This document shows positions 9,163 to 18,000 of a stretch of 64,000 nt of DNA, one piece after another. The notes beneath the pieces were generated by a model. That model saw only the letters and a program-made list of their open reading frames with translations, was not told the DNA's origin and ran no database searches. Source of the DNA: Ditibartonella apihabitans (GTDB taxonomy: Bacteria; Pseudomonadota; Alphaproteobacteria; Rhizobiales; Rhizobiaceae). Where the stretch lies: contig NZ_CP015820.1 in NCBI RefSeq assembly GCF_002007485.1, positions 2,046,001-2,110,000 on the forward strand, in the 5' to 3' direction. Position 1 is the stretch's first letter. Every line of letters begins with the position of its first letter. Both the position numbers and the translations under genes were made by a program.

Positions 9163-11682
9163 TCAGCCCCTCGCCTGATTATCATTGGGAGCACTTGCGG
9201 TCGCAAAAGCGGCGCTGTCGAGACCGAGCATCTCGTCCTTCGAGCCGTCTCTGACAATGCGGCCATTATCGACAACGATGATGCGGTCAACGAGCTTCAA
9301 AACCGGATAGCGGTGGGTTGCCACAATGAATGTCTTATTGCCAATCCAGGATTTCATGCGTTCAAGGACTGCAACCTCGGTTGCTTCATCAAGCGAAGCA
9401 GTCGGTTCATCAAGCAACATAATATGTGGCGAGCGTAAAAATAAACGGGCAAGCATCAATGTCTGTTTTTGCCCGCCAGAGAGGCCCACCCCGCTTTCGC
9501 GTAATTTGAGATCAAGCCCGTGCGGCTGGTTGAGCAACAACTGGTCGGCACAGGAAAGATGCATGGCTTTCAAAATATCTTCGTCTGTTGCCAAAGGATT
9601 GGCCGCCAGAAGATTATCGCGCAATGTGCCGTAAAATAGACTGGATTCCTGAAACATTGCCCCGACATCCCGCCTTATATCGGCAATATCGATCATCCCG
9701 ATCGGGGTATCATCAAGAAGAACACGTCCCTGAACAGGTGCCGAAAGGCCTGCAAAGAGGCGCAGCAGCGTTGATTTTCCAGCCCCCACACGCCCGAGGA
9801 TCGCTATTTTTTCTCCCGGTTTTATATGAAGACGCGGTACGATCAAAGCCGGTTTTTCCTGCGGCCCGTAAAGATAGACCAAATCCTGCAAGTCGTATTT
9901 TCCCCGCAAGACGGGTTTATGATAATAGTCTTTGTCACTGTCGTGATCGACCGGCAAAGTGAGTAAACCATCAAGCCCTTTTTTCCCCACACGGGCATTT
10001 TGTAATTTACTCAAGATTGCCGGTATTTGTGAAAGTGGTGCAATTGTCCGGCTTGTGAGAATGGAACAGGCAAGAACCGCACCGAAAGACAATTTGGCGT
10101 CGAGTATGCCGTAAACACCGGCAATCACCACACCGACATAGGCAATTTGCTGCATCGTTTGGGAAAAATTCATCAGCATGGAAGCAATTTCACGCTGTTT
10201 CAGGCTGATATTGCCGCTTACTTTATTGACCTCGCCCCATAAACGGCGAAAACGCGGTTCGGCCTGAAGCAATTTGATATCTTCGGCACGATAAATCGAC
10301 TCCATCAAAATAGCATTGCGCATGGCGGATTCTTCCAACCCCTGATTGGAAAGTTTCGCAAGCGGGATTTGGGCAAAAATTCCAGGCAGCACGATGAAAG
10401 GAATGGCCGCAATGGGAACCAACACGACATAGCCGCCAATGAGCCAGATAATAAAGAGAAATGATACGACGAAGGGAAGGTCGATGAGCACACCCAGCGT
10501 TGTCGACGTTAAAAGTTCCCGCATCTGGTCGAGATCGCGCAATTGCGAAATCAATGTTCCGGGAGAACGCGGTCTTGCATCATTGCGAATATTCAAAACC
10601 CGCGCGTAAAACATTGCCGATAATTTGAGATCGGCCTGTTTGCCGAAATGGTCGGTCACGGCGACACGTGTTGTCTTCAAAATGAATTCGAGAAGCAATG
10701 CCAAGGCCACACCGGAAGCCAGAACCCATAATGTATTGGTGGATCTTCCAGGTACAACGCGGTCCCAAACCTGCATAGCAAACAAGGATGTTCCGATTGC
10801 AAGCAAATTACCGATGAGTGAACCGAGACCCAGTTGCAAAAATATCGGCCAATTGGCCACAAATAACCCTTTGAACCATGATTTTGGTTTTTTTTGCAGA
10901 TATTCGTCAAGCCGGTCGTCATGGACACTCAAATGACGTTCGAGAACGAGAAGCTCTATCTTTTGTTTGCCACGCGTGAGTGTATCAAAAGCAATGCGTT
11001 TTCTGAAAACATTGTTGTCGACAACAAAATCGACAATGCCGGATGCCCCTTCTTTGGCTGTGATCAAACCAAGCTCGCCATCAATCTGAAGAATAGCGGG
11101 CATCATAACCGAAGAAATTGCTGTCGGCGCGACTTCGACAAATGTTGCAGCCAGACCGCAGCTAAGGGCAATATCGACAATTGTTTCGTGTTTTTGTGCA
11201 CCACTGCTCCATTTTGCAGCATTCCGCACAAGTTCGTTTGAAACCGGTATATTGAGTTGGCGGGCAGCAAGCAGCAGCACATCAACCCATTTTCCCATGA
11301 ACAATGCATTGTTTCTGTTTTCATTATTTTCGCGGGCAGAATTTGCAGTTTTTCTTTGTTTTTGCGATGTATCGCGTTCTGCATGGGATGGCTTCGGGCC
11401 TGTTTTCCTGCCTTCACCTTTTGCTCCGAGAGCTTCGCGAGCACCATTCAATTTCTGCTGTTTTCCGGCACTTTCAGCCGACATTTCTCCGCTATTTTCG
11501 AGCGATGTCCCATATGGTTCACGGCGTCCGTTTTCGAGTTTGTCATTGATTTTAGATTGCGCCGACCTTCCGTTTGCAATTGTGTTTTTCTGTTCGTCAT
11601 TTTCTTCGTCGGCAGGCGAAAACGCATTTATTCCACGAGGAGAAAAAGCAAATTTACCGGTAAAATGATCAAAACTTGTCAT
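9163..11682 (-). CDS. Type I secretion ABC exporter, LapB/HlyB/SiiF type
   Basis: The ATG at 11682 gives 839 residues and has a GAGAG ribosome site. An in-frame GTG at 11706 would overlap the preceding gene by 14 nt and has no clear site. An unusual 120-residue hydrophilic, Asn/Lys/Glu-rich N-terminus comes first. A C39-peptidase-like domain follows at about 125-260; it lacks the catalytic cysteine motif, so it is a substrate-docking domain as in HlyB and LapB. Six membrane helices span about 270-560 and the ATPase lies at about 600-839. The ATPase shows Walker A GRVGAGKST, signature LSGGQKQ, Walker B IMLLDEPTAS and the H-loop THR. It should energise export of the giant adhesin through HlyD and TolC. 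Confidence 0.93.
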   Translation of the reverse strand: MTSFDHFTGKFAFSPRGINAFSPADEENDEQKNTIANGRSAQSKINDKLENGRREPYGTSLENSGEMSAESAGKQQKLNGAREALGAKGEGRKTGPKPSHAERDTSQKQRKTANSARENNENRNNALFMGKWVDVLLLAARQLNIPVSNELVRNAAKWSSGAQKHETIVDIALSCGLAATFVEVAPTAISSVMMPAILQIDGELGLITAKEGASGIVDFVVDNNVFRKRIAFDTLTRGKQKIELLVLERHLSVHDDRLDEYLQKKPKSWFKGLFVANWPIFLQLGLGSLIGNLLAIGTSLFAMQVWDRVVPGRSTNTLWVLASGVALALLLEFILKTTRVAVTDHFGKQADLKLSAMFYARVLNIRNDARPRSPGTLISQLRDLDQMRELLTSTTLGVLIDLPFVVSFLFIIWLIGGYVVLVPIAAIPFIVLPGIFAQIPLAKLSNQGLEESAMRNAILMESIYRAEDIKLLQAEPRFRRLWGEVNKVSGNISLKQREIASMLMNFSQTMQQIAYVGVVIAGVYGILDAKLSFGAVLACSILTSRTIAPLSQIPAILSKLQNARVGKKGLDGLLTLPVDHDSDKDYYHKPVLRGKYDLQDLVYLYGPQEKPALIVPRLHIKPGEKIAILGRVGAGKSTLLRLFAGLSAPVQGRVLLDDTPIGMIDIADIRRDVGAMFQESSLFYGTLRDNLLAANPLATDEDILKAMHLSCADQLLLNQPHGLDLKLRESGVGLSGGQKQTLMLARLFLRSPHIMLLDEPTASLDEATEVAVLERMKSWIGNKTFIVATHRYPVLKLVDRIIVVDNGRIVRDGSKDEMLGLDSAAFATASAPNDNQARG

Positions 11683-11692
11683 GGCAAAACTC

Positions 11693-13183
11693 TCAACTAT
11701 GCTCACGCAAACGACTGACCAACTGCCCTACCGCATAATAGGCTTTGATTTTTGCATAGAGGCGATCGGATAAAGCTGTAATCTGGTCACTTTCAGCAAC
11801 GAACGCATCACGTTCGGCATTGATGACGTCGGTTAATGGACGCTTGTTCAACGTATATTGCTGCCAATAGAGATCGCGCGAAGAAAGCGACAAATTCATC
11901 ATCTGGCGGGCATTATCCATACGCTCGGTGGCTCCCCTTTCTTCCGTTTCAGCCGCACCTCTGGTTGTGCGCGAAACAAGCTTTTCGTTTTCGGCCGCCT
12001 GACGGGCAGCCCGCAATTCTGCTTCTGCTGCTTCTATCTGGTATTTTTCGCGCTTTCCGGAAGAAAATTGTCCACTCAATTGCAGGCCGACAAAAGTGCT
12101 ATCATTCGTCGCATTACGCTGTCCGGTAGCACCGGACTGGCTCACGCCGAGACTGACGGCGGGAAACCGTTCGGCTTTGGCCAAACGTAGCCGCTGTTGG
12201 GATGCTTTGACTTCCGCCTCTGCGGCAAGCACTGCCGGCGTATGGTCAATGTCGTTTTCGCCATTGCTCAGACTGTCCATAAAGCGCGTTGTTTCAGCAA
12301 GAGTTTTCACTTTTTGCGGGCGAAAACCGGTAATTTGCGAAAATTTTCCGGCTGCTACATCAAAGCGCGTTGTTGCCTGTAAAAGATCGGACCTTGCGCG
12401 TTGCATTCCGACCTCGGCCTGATTGAGATCGGAGGCATCCGACAGGCCGGCACGAACGCGTTGGCTAATCTTGTTATGGGTATCGCTCAAAAGGTGGGTT
12501 TCACGTTCTGCCGCGCCGATCAATTCCTGTGCGGCAGAAAGTTCAACAAAAATATTGGCAATATTCTCCGCCACATCTTCCATTGTGCTATTCAATTGAT
12601 GGGTCTGTTTTTCGTTTGTGGCTTGGGCTGCGCCTATGCGACTTGACGTTCTGCCAAAATCATAGATGAGTTGTGAAGCGCCAACAGTGCCGCGCACATT
12701 GCCGGCATCATTATTATTATTACCGGAATTATAATAACGGTTATAACCGGGGTTGAGGCTATATTGGAATGTCGGGTACCAGGCTGCCTTTTCAATCGCA
12801 ATTTGCGCTTTACTCTGCGCAACAATTGCATTTGCCCTTCCGATATCCGGATGGCGGGCCAAAGCAATACCGACAGCATCTTTCAAGCCTATCCGGTCAG
12901 TCGAAATTGTTGTCACAGCATCATCGGGTTTTGTCGATGATGGCGCATGTGTCAATTTCCGATTTTCGGAACCCGATTCCTTATAACTTACGTTTTTCGC
13001 CTTTTGATAATCGGGGAGAGGTGCTGTTCCGGCTTGTTGATGACGCACAATACGGGATTGGTGAGGGCGTGGTGTCGTGCAACCGGTAACCCCGATCAAT
13101 ACAAAACACAAAAGCGCACTGCTTGCCAAAGCCATTTTCCGCTGCACGCCGGAATGACGATCGTGATAGAGGCTAACCGGCAT
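11693..13183 (-). CDS. TolC-family outer-membrane lipoprotein (second copy, exporter operon)
   Basis: The protein has 496 residues from the ATG at 13183, which has a strong GGGGGG-type ribosome site. A longer frame to 13303 lies inside the preceding gene. Signal peptide with lipobox GVTGC, predicted lipidated Cys35. After a linker, the two outer-membrane-efflux repeats are visible, with barrel strands such as VGASQLIYDFGRTSSRIG and VGLQLSGQFSSGKREKYQ between helical hairpins. It overlaps the flavoprotein stop by 11 nt and the long form of the ABC gene by 14 nt, so it is embedded in the exporter operon. This makes it the more likely tunnel for the adhesin. It is clearly diverged from the first TolC-like protein. 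Confidence 0.9.
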   Translation of the reverse strand: MPVSLYHDRHSGVQRKMALASSALLCFVLIGVTGCTTPRPHQSRIVRHQQAGTAPLPDYQKAKNVSYKESGSENRKLTHAPSSTKPDDAVTTISTDRIGLKDAVGIALARHPDIGRANAIVAQSKAQIAIEKAAWYPTFQYSLNPGYNRYYNSGNNNNDAGNVRGTVGASQLIYDFGRTSSRIGAAQATNEKQTHQLNSTMEDVAENIANIFVELSAAQELIGAAERETHLLSDTHNKISQRVRAGLSDASDLNQAEVGMQRARSDLLQATTRFDVAAGKFSQITGFRPQKVKTLAETTRFMDSLSNGENDIDHTPAVLAAEAEVKASQQRLRLAKAERFPAVSLGVSQSGATGQRNATNDSTFVGLQLSGQFSSGKREKYQIEAAEAELRAARQAAENEKLVSRTTRGAAETEERGATERMDNARQMMNLSLSSRDLYWQQYTLNKRPLTDVINAERDAFVAESDQITALSDRLYAKIKAYYAVGQLVSRLREHS

Positions 13184-15068
13184 GAACACCCCCCTTATCC
13201 TGTTCCGTTCGCGCTTGGGAAAACCGCGCATGATTGGCAAATTGAAACTGGTAACCACCCCGTTGCCAATTTTGTCCGGCTTCCTTGATTTCCTCCCCCT
13301 CATGAAGCGGTTCCTGCCCGAAAGAGTGTCCGGAAACAGGTGGCAAGTTTTTCTGTGCGCTCAATTTACTTTGCGCACCCAACCCGTTTTGCGGGCTTAA
13401 TTCGCCTTCTGCACCCAAACCGTTTTGTAGAGGTAATTCACTTTGTGCCCCTAAATCACTTTGTGCCCCTAAATCACTTTGTACATTGCCGCGTACCAAA
13501 ATGTCTCGTCCATAGCGTTCCATTTTATCGCGGATATTGGGGGGGAGTCCCTCAAGCTCGTTCAAAGCAGCGGCTTTACTCACAATTCCAAGTGAAGAAG
13601 CAATAAAAAGCCAATCAAGCACATGATATAAAGGAGGAAAACCGGCGCCATAATTTTCAAAATCAATGACGCGTGGTAAGCGTTCGGCAAAACAGGCAAG
13701 CATTTGCTGATAGTGTGAAGAACGCCGTGCCGATGCGGCATCGCGCCAGAATGCTGTGTCGCGTCGCCCGCCATCAAAATGCATCCTTAAAAAATCGGCA
13801 TTGGCTTTGAAAGCCCCGTTATTGGATTTGTTGTAGTCTTCAATAATATGCTCGCCAATAACGCCGTTACATTCCAATAATATGCGCTCCAGTCGTGCAA
13901 TTTGATGAATTGTGGTTTCCGTAGCACTTGCTTGCAAAGGTCCGAGATACCCAGAGGAAACACCGATGGCTATAGCATTTCCCATCCATGTTTTTTCAAA
14001 ATTTCCCGGATCGAATGTAATGACCGGCCGCGCTGCGACAGGTGACCGGAAAAGCAATTCCACCTCTCTTTTAGCGCGTAACCAGTCGGTATGATTATTT
14101 GAAAAAACATGAATTCCGCTATAATGGTCGCTTAACGGTATCCGGCAGATATATCCGGCCGGGGTTGCAAAATATTCGCTAACGAGGTCAACTTTAGCCC
14201 CGCTATTTGCAAGCCTGAAATCAATTGCGCTATTGGTGAGCAGACTATCGGAAAAAGAATGCCATTTTCCATTCAATTTTTGTCCGACGAGCAAATGTCT
14301 AAGACCTGAAGCGTCGATAACGAAATCGACGTTGAAAATATCTCCGCCAGAGAGTTTAAGGGCGTCTACATGACCATCCGGTGAAATCCCGAAGTCGACG
14401 ACTTTTCTCGCGAATGTACGGATCTTCCGTTCCATGCCGATTTTTTTGAGATAGTCGACAACCAGACGACAATCAAAATGCAAAGTCGGTTCCACACCGC
14501 TTCTATGTGTATTGAAAACGGCAGTGGCTTCGATCTGGTTAGCCTTCTGTTCAATCAATGCGAAAGCGGGAAAAATTGTTTCGAGCGGAACGCCCGAAGC
14601 AATGGCAGTGGCAAGATAAGGCCAAAAACCGTAGAGGGAAAAATCAAGTTCTTCAAGATGATCGTTCATGCCCGGATGAAGATTGTAGAAAATGTCGCTC
14701 GCACTGCCATTGCGCCAGCCGCGAAAGACATTGCCCATCTTGAATGTCGGCTTTGTCGTGTGGACAAAATGCTGAAGATCAATGTTCAGACGGCGAACCA
14801 TTGCGATAAAATGGTGAAGCCCGCCTTCGCCCCCTTTGAAACAGGGCAAATTCGGGTCTTCGAAAACGGCAATATCGACATTGGCACTGAATACGCGCCG
14901 CAACATCAGAGCGGAGAGCCAGCCGGATAGCCCCCCACCGATAATTGCAATTTTTTCACGCGTCTGACATCCAGCACTTTTTCTCTCCACGCTATAGAGC
15001 GATTTTTGAAGACCCGAGCTTGGTTTCGGAAAAGATGGCGAAGTTGATCCGCCATCAATGGGGATCAT
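13173..15068 (-). CDS. FAD-dependent tryptophan-halogenase-family protein in the adhesin operon
   Basis: This 631-residue flavoprotein belongs to the tryptophan halogenase family. The FAD dinucleotide motif IIGGGLSGW is at 42-50, with a second flavin motif DFVIDASGLR at 248-257. The halogenase lysine motif is conserved as TFKMG (Lys110), followed by FRGWRNG. Two hallmarks are altered. The WxWxIP motif reads YICRIP (306-311). The PLES/T segment carrying the catalytic glutamate reads GPLQAS (376-381), so that Glu appears to be Gln. Residues from about 545 are a tail of hexapeptide repeats (SDLGAQ-like) absent from typical halogenases. Its ATG overlaps the adhesin stop (ATGA), so it is made with the adhesin. 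It may halogenate or hydroxylate the adhesin or a small molecule, or act as a plain oxidoreductase; this is inference. Confidence 0.8.
   Translation of the reverse strand: MIPIDGGSTSPSFPKPSSGLQKSLYSVERKSAGCQTREKIAIIGGGLSGWLSALMLRRVFSANVDIAVFEDPNLPCFKGGEGGLHHFIAMVRRLNIDLQHFVHTTKPTFKMGNVFRGWRNGSASDIFYNLHPGMNDHLEELDFSLYGFWPYLATAIASGVPLETIFPAFALIEQKANQIEATAVFNTHRSGVEPTLHFDCRLVVDYLKKIGMERKIRTFARKVVDFGISPDGHVDALKLSGGDIFNVDFVIDASGLRHLLVGQKLNGKWHSFSDSLLTNSAIDFRLANSGAKVDLVSEYFATPAGYICRIPLSDHYSGIHVFSNNHTDWLRAKREVELLFRSPVAARPVITFDPGNFEKTWMGNAIAIGVSSGYLGPLQASATETTIHQIARLERILLECNGVIGEHIIEDYNKSNNGAFKANADFLRMHFDGGRRDTAFWRDAASARRSSHYQQMLACFAERLPRVIDFENYGAGFPPLYHVLDWLFIASSLGIVSKAAALNELEGLPPNIRDKMERYGRDILVRGNVQSDLGAQSDLGAQSELPLQNGLGAEGELSPQNGLGAQSKLSAQKNLPPVSGHSFGQEPLHEGEEIKEAGQNWQRGGYQFQFANHARFSQARTEQDKGGVHAG
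13438..13475 (-). repeat. 18-bp tandem repeat coding the hexapeptide SDLGAQ in the flavoprotein tail
   Basis: Two exact 18-nt units and part of a third encode SDLGAQ copies. Diverged copies (SELPLQ, NGLGAE, GELSPQ, NGLGAQ, SKLSAQ) continue to about 13350. The identity of the first copies points to recent slippage or expansion in a disordered, Gly/Ser/Gln-rich tail. Confidence 0.8.
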
Positions 15069-18000
15069 CCGATGATGATCTGGTGGTTCGCCAACAATGT
15101 TTCCAAATCGGTTTGGACATTGTTCAAAGTCAGAAGGTCGGTCGACTGGAAGGCGTTCCCCTTGCCATCACGGTCAATACTCAAAATCGTATTGCCGTTT
15201 TCAACGCGGGTCGAAAGGTAGTCCTTGATATTATCACCCCAGTCGATCTGGGCTTTGCCTTTGTCGTCGTAATGGGCAGCGCCACCGGCATCGGCACGGT
15301 AGCCTTGCAACAGGTCCTTGACATCAATGCGGTCGGCATTGGCATCAATCTTGGATTTGTCGGCGTCGATATAGGTGCCAACCGTGAAGCCATAGGCTGT
15401 ATCATGGCCGTTGCCACCGGTTGCGTCATTCTGCTGGATCAGGCGATAAAGCAGAAGATCGTGACCCCCGGCTTCAAGGTGATAGGTGTCGTCACCAGCG
15501 CGACCGTCAAAGAAATTGTCGCCTTTACTACCGGTGAAAGTATCGTTGAATTTACTGCCGTAGATACCTTCAATGTCATTGAACTTGGCATTGTTGAAGC
15601 CCGTCGACTGATAGCCGCTATTACCCAAATCGACAGTGACACCGACAGTCGATTTTCCAAAGTCGACAATGTCTTCACCACCGCTCGCCTGCCAATATTT
15701 TTCACCGGCATCATTCCTCCAGCCACCGCCACCGGAATAGCTCTGGCTACCGGCTTCGGCGGTGAAGACATCATTATAACCGGTGCCGACAAGTCCCGGA
15801 CGATAGCCTTGGGTTGCCGGATCATTGTTTCCCGCACCGGTCGTGACTGTTTCGCCATCCTTATTGGCATTCAGGATATAGGCATGGTCGGCTTCAACAG
15901 CTTTAAGACCTGTCCACGAGGAGTTGACATTTTCTATCGTATTGTCTTTTCCGTAACCGTTTGCATCTTTCGTATGGGTGTGGGCAATACCGCCAACATC
16001 ATTCGATTGCCCCTCGGTATTGCGCAAGACAACAACCGAATAGGTTTCATTTTCTTTCAAGCCATAGAAATGGACAAGGCCTGTATTGTCGGAAACACCC
16101 ATGCCACCTTGTGCATTGATAACCTGCACGGCGACGAGGTTTCCCGAAGAGTCAAAAAGTTGGACGGTATTGTTATAGAACACATTGGCGCCATCCTTGT
16201 CGGTGATGCGAAGATGCAACGACGTTCCATAACCGACCTTGTTTTTGTTTGACAAAATGAGCGATGAATGGGCGTTGTCACGCTGCATGGTGACATCAAG
16301 TGCACCATCCCAATCATAGTCTACAAGCCCGATACCATAAATGTAGTTATAACCACTGCCGGTAATGCTCCTTGGATCGACATCGCCATTGGCACTGGAA
16401 AGACGGCCACCCTGTGCACCGAAAATATCCCAATTATCCCATTTGACCGCACCATCAAGTCCAACGCCGCCATTATGCCAGAGCTTCGTTCCCGCAGCAC
16501 TCTGGCCGTAGCCCGGAACCTCCAGAATATCCATTTTGCCATCGTGATCCCAGTCGATTGCAACCGACCAGCGACCGTCAAGGTCGTCGCCCAAGCCGAC
16601 AGCATTACGCAATTGCCCGGTCCCGTCACCTTTATTATAAAAGATCTGGCTTTCCCTGTTGGAATGCCAACCGTGATGATTTTTGGCAAGGAATAAATCC
16701 ATATAACCATCACCATTATAATCGGCCCATGTCATGGAAATGGTATTCTTATAAGTATCCTGACCAATAAAATCATCATAGCCATTACCGAAACTCGGCA
16801 ATGAATCGTCAAAATGCTGGTTGACAGACCAGTTGGCGCCATAAACTCCGTTAGGGGCAGAAACGCCACTGTTCATGAGCGTCATCAATTGATACCAGTT
16901 GTTGCCATAACCGGAAACGCCTGTCGTATCATTAATCAGCCCGTTACCGGCAAAATCAATCGTCCCGTTATTGTCAAGGTCGATTGCCGACACATGGTGA
17001 TCGGTCATAAAATTGCTGGTGAGCGGAGATTGGTTACCACCGAATTGCCGCCCCATGCCGATAAACTGGCTGCCGTTCAGGCTTGACGATGTCGCTCCCT
17101 TGTTCAAGAAGACAGATCCTGAATCAATACCGGAATCACCCTGAATGACATCAAGATAGCCGTCGCCATTCATATCGAACGTGGCAATACCGCCGAGGTG
17201 ATTTTCAATAGAAGCCCCATTGAACATGTCGCCATATTTCACATCGACATAATTCCATTGATTATCTCCCGTCCCGACATAGGCGGCTGTCGTGTAATAG
17301 GCGTAACAGGCTTTCGTTGTCCACACGTCGATATAACCGTCGTGGTTATAATCGGCCATTGTATAGGAGCCGAAAAGTGCTTTCTCGCCCGCCCACCAGA
17401 ACTGGTCAACTGTTTTTGCGGCAACACCCGGACTGTAATCAAGATAATAACCGTCAGCCTTGCCGTTGCTATTGTTACGGAATACCCAGACATTCGAATT
17501 GGAAATAACCTGCCACTCGCCATTATTATTGAGAGCGACGGCCTGGGTATAACTTAGATCACCATCCGTATCTGTAGGTTTATTCCTGTTCGATTTGCCA
17601 TAATCGGGAACATTGGCAGCACCGGTTGTGTCAACGCGCACTTCGACATTGTGCATCTCTCCGACATAGCCGGAATTCGACACAATCGCCGTTGTGAAGA
17701 TATAGCTGTGATGGTCGGTCAAGCTGCCATCGGGCAGCTTGAAACTGAATGTACCATCCGATTTGATCTGGCTTTTGTCAACATAGCCCAACAGCACGTG
17801 ATCGCGATAAATGCCGATTTTCGCGCCATCTTCAAGGTCGGCAAGATTGCCACTGATTTTACCCTGCAGAACAGGATTTGTAACATCGACATATTCACCA
17901 TTCTGGAAGACTTTACCGCCTTTGCCGGTAAAGCCCGTAAATTCGGAATGTTGAGCCGAACCATCGCTATCAATAACAACAGTTTTTGCCGACCTGTCGG

